Of a stretch of 64,000 bases of DNA, positions 1-8,635 are shown in pieces. The translations under genes and the position numbers were made by a program. Origin of the DNA: Mesotaenium endlicherianum (lineage: Eukaryota > Streptophyta > Zygnematophyceae > Zygnematales > Mesotaeniaceae); contig WELA01006423.1 in NCBI GenBank assembly GCA_009602735.1, forward strand, positions 179,376-243,375, read 5' to 3'. A model generated the notes under the pieces. The model searched no databases. It saw nothing but the letters and a program-made list of their open reading frames with translations, and had not been told where the DNA came from. Within the stretch, counting starts at the first letter, position 1; the number at the start of each line of letters is the position of its first letter.

Positions 1-1198
1 GTCTTATCTTTCCTTGTCAGAGCAGTGAGTGGCGCGGCCATCACTGAATAACCTTGCATAAACTTACGAAAGTAGTTACCAAACCCGAGGAATGAACGTA
101 CAGTATGTATAGCGATTGGGACAGGCCAGTCAGCGACACACGCTATCTTGGCTGGATCAGGGCGCACCCCTTTCGAACCCACTATATGTCCCAGGTACAA
201 CAGTTCATCCTCTAAGAAGGAACATTTCTTGAGCTTAGCGTACAGCTGCTGCTCACGAAGGATTTGCAACACCAACTCGAGGTGCTTGTAATGCTCGTCC
301 CTGTTCTTTGAGTAGACGAGGATATCGTCGAGGTAAACCTGGACGAATTTCCCCAAGTAAGGTCTAAACAAATCGTTCATGGTACTTTGGAATGTCGCTG
401 GTGCATTGGTAAGTCCAAAACTTAGGACTTTGTATTGGAAATGCCCAATAGGCGTTTGAAACGCTGTTTTGGGGACATCCTCTGGTGTGATTCGAATCTG
501 ATGATAGCCTTGGGCTAAATCAAGCGAGGAGAACACGCATGCCCCCTGCAGCGAATCAAACAAATCATCAATGCGAGGCAACGAATAGCGCTTCTTAACC
601 GATATGTTGTTCAGCGCACGATAATCAATGCACATTCTAAGCGTCCCATCTTTCTTTTGGACAAAGAGGATGGGGGCCCCGAATGGAGAAGAGCTCGGCT
701 AAATCCAGCCTTTCTCCAGCAAGTCGCTAATTTGATCTTTCATCTCGGTCATTTCCAACGGGCTTAGGCAATAAATCGGTCGCCAAGTCGGTTGAGAATC
801 GGGAACGAGAGGGATGGTTGTCCAATACCCCTATCAGGCGGAAGCCCGGCTGGTATTTCAGTTGGAAACACTGACTTATACTTTTGCAAAAGAGCAAAAA
901 GGTCGGCTGTGAGTGTTTCTTCATGACCAGTAATGTCCAACATCGGTTCTTGCATAAAGAGCGTAGTTGAAGTTGCTGGGGAATCAGGTCTCAGTAATCC
1001 AAAGAAAACATTTTGACCGTGCTTTGCCAAACGTCGCGCTTGCTTTATGGACAACAGAAGAGTCTTCGAAGGACTTTCCAAGGCCATATCGGGCTTAAGG
1101 GACTGAAGAGAAATCTTCCTGGTCCCCTTGCGTATAATGCATGTCTTTTGACTGAAGTCAAGCAATGCACTTGTTTGCGTAAGCCAATCATTACCCAA
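1..1198 (-). pseudogene. Broken gypsy pol (post-protease linker and reverse transcriptase)
   Basis: The segment 764-1198 encodes the 'LGNDWL' motif that follows the aspartic protease in Ty3/gypsy polyproteins and the linker toward RT. After a frameshift near 780, the region 1-760 encodes the RT palm: 'CIDYRALN', 'PRIDDLFD', 'DLAQGYHQIRI', '[11 protein letters not shown]', the catalytic 'YLDDIL' near 310-330, and the connection motif 'RSFLGFGNYFRKF'. A TAG stop near 702 interrupts the reading just before 'PSSSPFGAPILFV'. RNase H and integrase would lie beyond the window start. Motif order and spacing are typical of Ty3/gypsy. The frameshift, stop and missing protease core make it non-functional as shown. 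Confidence 0.85.
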
Positions 1199-1228
1199 AA
1201 ATCAGAATTGGGGCCGCTTTGAAACTTT

Positions 1229-1690
1229 TCAGGCGGCGATGGTTTGTACGAAGGCGTTGGTGCCGCGGCCTGCCCAAGGATGATGGGCGGGATGGGCGTG
1301 TTGGCGTTGTCGCCTGCGGTCCCTGATGGGCCCGGCATCCCTTGGGCAGCCTGTAAAAAAAGGACCAATCGAAGGGTGAGTGTCCATGGCAGCAACGAAG
1401 TGAGTGACAAGGTCGGCCAGCTCAGTATGAGTGGTTTGAGCGAGGTTAATACGGTCTTCTGTACGACCAATGACGTCGAAAAAAGTACTAAGTGCCATTG
1501 TCATGGTTTGACTGTCAGTCGTCAAGGCCGTGAAGCGTTGTAAAATGGTTTGCTGGAAAGTGCGCGACGAGATTGGCTTGGCGGGCAATCCTCCAGCATC
1601 GCTGCTGGTGACGACAGGAGCGAGAAGAGCAGCTGCAGCGGCGGCGGCAGCAGCGGCAGCACTCGCAGCGACACCATTGTCGCCCTCCAT
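1229..1690 (-). pseudogene. Gag N-terminal fragment of element A
   Basis: An open frame of about 153 residues starts at the ATG at 1690, about 190 bases downstream of the primer-binding site, where gag is expected. It begins with a short acidic leader and a long alanine run (polymorphic GCN repeat), then a helical stretch. In another frame the sequence near 1210-1230 ends with 'PPEKFQSG', a phrase common at the start of gypsy capsid domains. There is no CCHC knuckle before protease-flanking sequence begins at 1198. I infer a large internal deletion. Assignment rests mainly on position. Confidence 0.6.
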
Positions 1691-1877
1691 ATGGAAGTCG
1701 AGATAGCGCCGGAAGAGAGAGAAAAAATTTCCGTCGAAACACGATAAGCGACCGGGGGGTCAGGGCAGTACTGGGATGGATGACCTTCCCAATACAAAAA
1801 ACTGCCCCAAATATGTTTTCCCAAAAATATATTCCAGCCACTAAAAAAAAAAAAATTCCTTGGAGAAACCGAGATCG

Positions 1878-1889
1878 GCTCCGATACCA
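1878..1889 (-). promoter_or_regulatory. Primer-binding site of element A (initiator Met tRNA type)
   Basis: The minus strand reads TGGTATCGGAGC directly inside the putative LTR edge. This differs at one base from the common plant-type initiator tRNA-Met primer site TGGTATCAGAGC, and the same variant is used by the B elements in this window. Confidence 0.8.
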
Positions 1890-1890
1890 A

Positions 1891-2913
1891 TGTGACGTTT
1901 CTGCTTTTCGAGAGGATCTTTCCTCGGTATTCAAAGAATATTTAATTCATGTGGAAGGAAAATCTGTATACTTGTGGAAATTGACGAATACTCGAAAGAG
2001 CGAAAGTGAAAACTAACGTAGAATGTGTGCTTGTGAGAGTTGCATTCACAATGACTCTGCAGGTATTTATACCTGCACAACATGAGGCACTGGAGTGCTT
2101 CGAGTCACCACCTAGGGCACTGGTTCATGTTCAACGAAAACGGTCGAAGGGACGTGTCCCATTCGGCCGAATGCTCGAAACGCGCAGTTGGCCGTTTGGA
2201 GACTTTTCGACAGTTTCCGAAAAACCGTTTCGCGCCAAACGGGCGTTTTCGCGTTGTCGCGACTTTCCGGAAAAGTCGCGATTGATCGCGGAGTCGCGTA
2301 CACATGCTTTCGTTATGAACCGGTAGATTAAAAAGCTACTTTGGCCAATCGGTTAGGGACGTTTCAAACGAAAGTCGCGGGTTCGAATCATCCGCTCGGA
2401 TGTAAAGCGACTTTGCATATTTCGTTTCGTTTGACTTTACGATTGTTTGTTCGTATTAATGATACGACAGTTTCTTCGTATTACGACTAGTCGTAATCTG
2501 AAATCTGTGATTGTCCATTATTCGTAATAATGACAATCAAAATAACTTAATCAAACAATGATTAATTAAATTATCATCTCATAATTATTCAAAGTAACTT
2601 AATGAATACTTATGTCGTACTTTTGCGAAGTAGTCGAATTACGTTACGACGCTTTTTGCAATAGTATCTCGGTCGTTTCGCCAATCGACCGGGAATTGAT
2701 CGGCACACGTGTGTGGCGAATAATTCAATGTGATGCAATCATTTATCAAATAACTTATGATAAATAGTATAACGTATTGGGAAAACGTCCCAAATACGCC
2801 TAAAAAGCTCAAATCGTTACACGGAACGCATAGGAGCGCTTGCTCTCGTCTGCTACGGGCAGAACAGCGACTTACCGCGACCTTGATCCCAATCAATACT
2901 CAAAACTCTTACA
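1891..2913 (-). repeat. Putative 5' LTR of element A
   Basis: The stretch starts TGTGACG beside the primer-binding site and a matching terminus is TCTTACA at 2907-2913, giving a TG...CA LTR of about 1.02 kb. A TATA-like sequence, GTATAAATACC on the minus strand at 2062-2072, would be its promoter, directing transcription toward 1890. The outer boundary is inferred because the partner LTR is outside the window. Confidence 0.6.
2342..2389 (+). other. tRNA-like segment with Pol III A and B boxes
   Basis: TGGCCAATCGG at 2342-2352 fits the Pol III A box and GGTTCGAATC at 2380-2389 is a perfect B box, at tRNA-like spacing. I cannot fold a proper acceptor stem or a 7-base T loop, so this is a tRNA relic or SINE-like piece inside the LTR, not a functional tRNA gene. 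Confidence 0.4.
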
Positions 2914-2949
2914 CTGCTAAATCCTGGATGCGAAAGATGTCCACACTGT

Positions 2950-3960
2950 AAGGGAGTCGCGGTAGTAGCCGATGGGGGGGAGAAAGATGTGAGGAAGAGG
3001 AGGAGGAAGAGGGGGTGGGGGGGGGTGTGGAAGGGAACTCATGGGTGCACCTCCAGGCCATCTGTGCCGAAGACGTCGTATCGGTGCTGCTGCTGTGCAT
3101 TGTACAAAATGACGTACACTGCGTTGCACCTTTCGAAGTCACCGCAAAGTCATCATCATTGGAGGACGTCGCTCCCCTACCACCTCCCTCTTCTCCTTCT
3201 CCATCTTCTCCCTCTCCCTTGTTGCCTCCTCCCTGGCCTCCAGCGCCCCCTCCCTCTCTGGCCTCCTCTCCCTCTCTCTTGCAGTCTCTCCTCTTTCAGC
3301 ACCTGCCTTTGCGCGCAAATTCCAACCAACAGGCTACCTCTCCCTCGCAAAACGTCACTTGTCCCTCTCCACTTCCACCTCCGGCGCCTCCTCTGCCGTC
3401 CCCAGCGTGGCCTTTCCTGCCGCCAGCTGTCGCTTTTCCTGCTCCACCTGCCCCCTCTACGCTCCAACTATTGCAATCTGGCAACAAATTTCCCCCACTT
3501 CCTCCTCCTCGCCTCATTGCGATCCCACTGGAGAGCCTCCCTCTTGCCCATGAGATTGGGAAGCGCCCGCTCCGCACTCGCCTTCACTCTCAGAAGCTTC
3601 CGCTGTTCCACCAGCTCCCCCGCCTTCCCTCTCCCCCGCCTTCATCCGCCGTCTGCACCCGCGGCTGACACCTGGCGCTCCTAGTCCACTCCCTCTCTCT
3701 CCTCCTCTGCCCCCTTTCTGGCCCTCTCCACCTCCTCCCTCCCTCTCTCTAGCCCCTGCCTGTCCCCTTCCAGCACTCCCTTCTCCTCACCCACTCTACT
3801 CCGCTTCGCCTCCAGCCCCTTCATCGCAACCTCCACAGCACAATGCTGAGCTGTCAGCCCCTCAGCCTCCGCCAGGCAGCTCTCGCGCTCCCTCCTGGCC
3901 TCCTCCCTCTCCTCCTTCGGAGCCACCTTAGCCCGCTGACTCTAGTGCCACCTGGCGCCT
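2950..3960. repeat. Pyrimidine-rich low-complexity tract with a coiled-coil-like minus ORF
   Basis: About 1 kb in which the plus strand is dominated by C and T (CTCC, CCTT runs). All six frames look open because stop codons are rare in such DNA. The minus strand encodes charged, heptad-like segments, best at 3681-3926 (81 residues rich in E, R, A, L) and about 3480-3660. These could be an exon of a coiled-coil protein or simply the translation of purine-rich repeat DNA. I recognise no conserved domain and cannot choose. Confidence 0.5.
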
Positions 3961-6304
3961 CATTCAGCCACATTGCCACCAGCAGCCGCCAGCAAGCCCC
4001 ACGCGCGCCTGCAATAGAAGCCCTTCAAATTTAATCTGTTAAACGTCAACCGTATGTGAATAGCGCAGTTGGCAACCCAAAGGCTCAAATAAGATGAATA
4101 ATAAGCTAGCTCCATTCTGGTGGGCACCCATATGCTTCAGGAAAGAGAGCAACAATATGCAAAAAAGAATACGTGGTTGTGTACTTATGTAGAGTGTCTA
4201 AGTTCAACCAAAAGAGGAATACAGTAACTATGTCACATTTATGAGAAAAAGTTAACAAAGTGTACTTGACGTTAGTTAACGTGCCACGAAGAACAATCAA
4301 GAGAGTATACTTGACGTTAATGCACCTAGCAAATTCTATACCGTCGTTCTAAACATTTGAGAAGATAAAGAATAGACGCTGGGACAACAGGGTTGCCTTC
4401 TTTTACTGAACATCATGCAGCCATTGAGGGCCAATTTTACTGCAGGCACAGGACAATCAACGGGTAAGTGCCTTATCGCACTCCATGCGCTGCTTTGTAA
4501 ACGGTAGCAACCTTGAGCCTTGAGCTGGGACCTAATTGAGGAGGAATGGGCGGCATGCAGGAGACGAGTTATTCCAAGATGGCAAGATCCAGGGAGAACG
4601 TGATGCTGGAAATTCCAGAATCAGATAGTCAGCTTGTTGCAGCAGCTGCTGCTCCTGGAGCATGCATTGGGGTAAAAATCTAGTCGTCTAGCATGATGCT
4701 CACGATTGTGAAGACCGGGTGCAGTCATTGTCTGTCATTGTGAGTTCTTGCTATAGTTGCAGAAGTTGTGAATATGCAAATCGCAAACTTGTGCTAATTA
4801 CGCATTGTAACGAAATCCTTGTCTCAAAGCGATCAGATTTGCAAGATGAACGTACAATTGTTGCATCAAAAGTTTGGCAGGAATAACACCCGACCGTGGC
4901 TCGCAACAGGCTTGCAAAGTTGCGGATAAAGCTTGGATTATTTTTGCACTTCGTGCTCGTTTCTGGAAAGCTCACAGAATAGCTGTTTGTTATTAGCCAC
5001 TCATTGTACGATTCAAAAGGGACAAGAATTTTGTAGCAACAGGCTGCACTCATCATTGTCATGAGGAAAGGCCTATAACGATAGGCTACAGGGGGTTTCA
5101 GGCTATTGATTGTGGTCCGCATGCTGCTAGCATGCTCATCGTTTAGGCTTGCCTGACTTTCGAGCCTGGCTGGGTCAAGAGGTAATGCCAGGTGTCATCC
5201 CTATTTTTCTATGTAGATTGATTGAGCACCTCGGAAATGTTAAATTCTTGAAAGCGAGAGAGCCTAAACACTGGAGAAAATTGTGGGGTTCCCTTGCTTG
5301 TCTCACAGGACCCCTGTCCATCGTCTCAGACAAGCAGTTCTTCCTCTCAGGTGGAAATAATGTACCCATGGTCAGGTGCGACTTTAAAAAATTCTTGCAT
5401 ATCGTAATCTTTAGTAATATCTAAATACAGGGGTAACTTAGCAAGACCTTGAAGTGATTAGTAATAGATGCATTTGAGCAATTGCACACCTCGGTTGTAG
5501 CAAGGCTCTTGGCAATCCCTGAAGCTCCTCAACCAGCTCTTTCAAATGCAAGCAGTTTCTCCGTAATATTGGAGTACGGTAAAGATGAAGGGACAAAAGG
5601 TCGTACAATAACCCATACCTTGTCTCTCAAGACTTCGTGATGTCACCCATGCAGCCTGTCATTGTCCAGTAAACTCAAAATCATTTGATGTGCTGGGCAG
5701 GCCACACATGGTGCACTCTACCTGGTCAGTAAAGCCCCGGTGCTGCTCATCCATGTCCATGTTGAAGTGATGAGTTTCTCAAATATTTCAAAAACCTCGT
5801 TAATGGATGGACCCTTGCTGGAGCTGAGAGTCACAACTGCTCAACTTTAAGAGTGCAAGCAGGTTTGTATTTCAGTCAAGGGGAAACTGAACCCAAATCC
5901 TTCCTAAATCGTGCAAATTGCATTCGTCATTATCGACTCAAAACCGGACTTGCGTTGGGTTGAACGATGAGAAATCCTGCTAGAAAAAGTAGCCAAACAG
6001 AAATTAAGTAGCCGCTCTTGCCTGCCTTCACAGTTTGACCGCATGACACTTGGCAGTCTCAAAGAGACATCGCTAGTAACACAGCGCTCCCCCCCTGTGG
6101 CTTGCTCACTTCACTCCAACGTCTCCAATGACGTCACAGCACTATCATTTGGGCACGGCTCTTCTGACAGCGAGCCCTCTCTGCAACATGGCAGGCACCT
6201 GCCGGCCTTGCGAGCTTGCGCTGCAGTCCCCTGCTGACACCAGTCAGCGCTTTGTCGTCCAATTCGGGGCTTGATGGCATACTCAGCCGGCCACGCCAGG
6301 TGCG
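3961..6304. other. Unassigned DNA left of element B1
   Basis: No recognisable gene. There are exon-like fragments with splice-like edges on the plus strand. One is an ATG at 4413 followed by GTAAGT at 4463. Another is an open stretch from the ATG at 4546 to GTAAAA at 4672 (about 42 residues, alanine-rich end). A third is a short piece bounded by CAG and GTGG near 5310-5350. They might be 5' exons of the BTB/BACK gene now cut off by the B1 insertion, but no domain supports this. Confidence 0.3.
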
Positions 6305-6309
6305 GGTGT

Positions 6310-7054
6310 TGTAATGAATCAGTATATTAGTAGATATAATATTCATTTAAATATAATAATTAATTTAGTCCAGCCTGCTGAACTTTAGTTAGTAGTCAGT
6401 CTGCTGAACTTTAGTTAATAATCAGTCTGCTGGACTTTACATAATTATCAGTTTAATGACTCGGCCAAAAGCAGCAGGCTGAAGTCAACTTAAGTCAGCT
6501 TGCTGACACATTCTTTGACAGCCAGCTGACTTCCGTGCTCGGTAGCAGCGAACTGCCTTGATATGCATCTAAGTACCACCTGCTAGATGAATGGCCAGAT
6601 GACATCCCCATGATGGATGGCTATTCGGGATGATGGGAGATGGCGGTGGATTTGGTTAACCGAGGTCCTACCAACGTGGTTAACTCCCGGGTAGGCGGTG
6701 CCATCGCACTGACCGTTGAACAGTAAACTCATTCCATGTACATATGCTAGGCATTGCTCTCGAGTTCGGCATTCGGAAACGAGGCCAACTCTCTTGTACA
6801 GCTTACTGAGAGAACTCTGAATCCAAGGCGAGAAGCCATTGATACGCACTGTCTTCTAACCTTGCTTATGTATGAGTTTACTGATTTGCATCATTGATGC
6901 TAGTTTACTCGCATTTGACTTACGAGTATTATTCCCTGCTAGTGTATTGTCCTTTGCCGTTTAACTAGTTAACGGAAATACCATAAAGATTACTTGCTGA
7001 TATAAAGATCTTTATTAATTGTTAATCGCCTATTTGGTAAGTCGATTCATTTCA
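6310..7054 (+). repeat. 5' LTR of B1
   Basis: 745 bp, TG...CA. Near its left end are short tandem units of the type CTGCTGAACTTTAGTTA; this LTR has one more unit than the 3' LTR. A TATA-like TATAAAGATC at 7001-7010 lies only about 50 bp before the LTR end, which implies a very short R-U5. An antisense ORF of 88 codons (6583-6849, minus) is shared with other copies of this LTR. Confidence 0.95.
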
Positions 7055-7055
7055 G

Positions 7056-7067
7056 TGGTATCGGAGC
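7056..7067 (+). promoter_or_regulatory. Primer-binding site of B1
   Basis: TGGTATCGGAGC starts two bases after the LTR end, the position expected for the minus-strand primer site. It matches the plant-type initiator tRNA-Met site with one difference. Confidence 0.9.
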
Positions 7068-7088
7068 AGTTATCACAGTCTTCTTTGT

Positions 7089-8567
7089 ATGGTAAGGACA
7101 AGGTCTCAAACTAGCAACTCCCGAGACATGGAGAACCAGGATAACGAGAATGTCGAAAACCAGGCGGAAAGCCATGTAGCGGGAAACCGTACCTATTCGG
7201 AAGCAGTAGCGGATACTGCAGCTAGGGAGGCAGCAGATGAGGCAGCTGCTATTGCCTCAGTCGCAGCTCAGCAAGCTGAGGAGGAGATAGCCAGACTAGA
7301 AGCTGAACAAGTAGCAAAGGCCGCTGAAGATATACAAAGGAGGGAAGGACAGCCAGCTGACGAGCGCACTGTTGAAGAACTTATGGCATCAAGGGCCAAT
7401 GTTCTGAACCCACCTCCTGCCGTACAACTCAATGTACCCCTAGGTCAAATACGTGACCGGCTGAATGCGGCAGGAATTGCTGCTGCAGGAGCAAGAGGGA
7501 TTGTTGAGGACACTACTCAGCGAGTAGATGCCAATGCTGCTGCTGCATTTGCTAATCTACCACCCCAAAATGTAGACTTGGGAGCATTGTTCGTTCAGAT
7601 GCAGTCGCAAATGGCGACCATGTATCAGTCCCAGCAGGAGGACAAAAGAATCATAATGTCCCTACTCCGGGACAGAGACCAACTGGGGTCTCACACCACT
7701 AGTGGTGGTGGCCGAGGGCCTAGTAAGCCCAAGCCGAAACCTCCCCAGGACTATGATCCTGAGGGAAACAGAAAATATTACCTGATCAAGTTTCTCGCGG
7801 ATGTTGAGCAGTGGCTGGAGAACTACCCAGAACTGCAAGATTACGAGAAGGTCAGGCACACCGGTGCGCTACTGAAAGGCAGTGCCGCAGACTGGTGGCT
7901 TTACTGGAAGGAAGAGCGTAAGGCTCGGCAACTCGGTGACCCTACGTGGGTAGAGTTTGTCGAGAAGTTGCATGAGAAGTTTGATGTCATCAACCAGCAG
8001 GAGAAAGCTATCTATGCGATGATCTCCCTGACACTGAAGCAGACCACTTCAGTTGCTGAGTTTGCTCAAAAGTTCCAAGAGAACATGATGAAGCAGCCTG
8101 ATTTGCCAGAACGGTATAGGATAGCATACTTCAGGTATGGCTTGAAATCCGAGGTCTCTGGTCATTTTGCTGAGAAAAAGTATGAGAAACTGGCTGACTT
8201 GATCCAGGATGCTGACGCCTGGGATCAGCAGCAGTTCAATCACAAGCGCCAGAGTAACGCTTTGGTGTCTAAGATTGTCAAAAAGCCCCACGGTTCCTAC
8301 AATGCAGTTGAAGGAGACCAGGCTGAGGATAATCAGGGTGATGAATATGAGTATGAGTACAATGCTATTCAGTCTAGAGGTAGAGGTGGTCCCTCTCGAG
8401 GTGGCTATGGAAGGGGTGGTGGTAGGACTAAGCCGAGACCAGCCTCAGCAAAATCTACTTGCTACCATTGTCAGCAGAAAGGCCACTACAGAGAACAGTG
8501 TCCGGTCAAGCACCTGCCTAAGGTCGAGAGAAAAGACCAGCCTTTAAAAGACAGCAACAGTCAGTAA
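7089..8567 (+). CDS. gag: Gag polyprotein of B1
   Basis: 492 residues, starting at the first ATG after the primer site. The N-terminal third is alanine- and glutamate-rich and likely helical. The middle (about residues 215-390) has the Ty3/gypsy capsid pattern: '[14 protein letters not shown]', 'GSAADWW', 'FVEKLHEKF', '[10 protein letters not shown]', ending in the long-range 'FRYGLKSEV' helix. A Gly/Arg-rich linker leads to a CCHC zinc knuckle, CX2CX4HX4C, at residues 458-471, which packages RNA in this family. The stop at 8565 lies just after a slippery TTTAAAA (8543-8549), so Gag-Pol is probably made by -1 frameshifting. The start codon itself reads ATG|GTAAGG, a good 5' splice-site match. 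Element B2 carries a broken copy. Confidence 0.95.
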   Translation: MVRTRSQTSNSRDMENQDNENVENQAESHVAGNRTYSEAVADTAAREAADEAAAIASVAAQQAEEEIARLEAEQVAKAAEDIQRREGQPADERTVEELMASRANVLNPPPAVQLNVPLGQIRDRLNAAGIAAAGARGIVEDTTQRVDANAAAAFANLPPQNVDLGALFVQMQSQMATMYQSQQEDKRIIMSLLRDRDQLGSHTTSGGGRGPSKPKPKPPQDYDPEGNRKYYLIKFLADVEQWLENYPELQDYEKVRHTGALLKGSAADWWLYWKEERKARQLGDPTWVEFVEKLHEKFDVINQQEKAIYAMISLTLKQTTSVAEFAQKFQENMMKQPDLPERYRIAYFRYGLKSEVSGHFAEKKYEKLADLIQDADAWDQQQFNHKRQSNALVSKIVKKPHGSYNAVEGDQAEDNQGDEYEYEYNAIQSRGRGGPSRGGYGRGGGRTKPRPASAKSTCYHCQQKGHYREQCPVKHLPKVERKDQPLKDSNSQ

Positions 8568-8584
8568 TCCAGTCTACTGACTGT
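8543..8584 (+). promoter_or_regulatory. Probable -1 ribosomal frameshift signal (gag to pol)
   Basis: TTTAAAA at 8543-8549 sits in the gag frame as T TTA AAA, the X XXY YYZ form of a -1 slippery site. After a 7-base spacer, ACAGTCAGTA (8557-8566) pairs perfectly with TACTGACTGT (8575-8584) around an 8-base loop. The pol frame is open from 8522 and is exactly the -1 frame. The same heptamer and hairpin are kept in B2 near 45850-45895. Confidence 0.85.
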
Positions 8585-8635
8585 GAGGATGCTAGAGATA
8601 GTGAGTCGTCACTAGCTGCCCTCGTAGCAGGTATT

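Larger units (their letters stand above)
1..2913 (-). mobile_element. Defective Ty3/gypsy retrotransposon A (5' part, minus strand)
   Basis: Reading the minus strand from 2913 down, the order is putative LTR, primer-binding site, gag start and reverse transcriptase, which is the 5' half of a Ty3/gypsy element cut by the window edge. The gag fragment runs almost directly into post-protease pol sequence, so most of capsid, the nucleocapsid and the protease active site are missing. An in-frame stop and a frameshift lie in pol. The 3' LTR and target duplication lie outside the window, so the outer limit at 2913 is inferred only from a TG...CA pair. Confidence 0.85.

Noticed and set aside
2989-3684. 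Plus-strand 217- and 231-codon frames
   Set aside because: Pyrimidine-rich low-complexity DNA lacks stop codons; no domain or codon bias.
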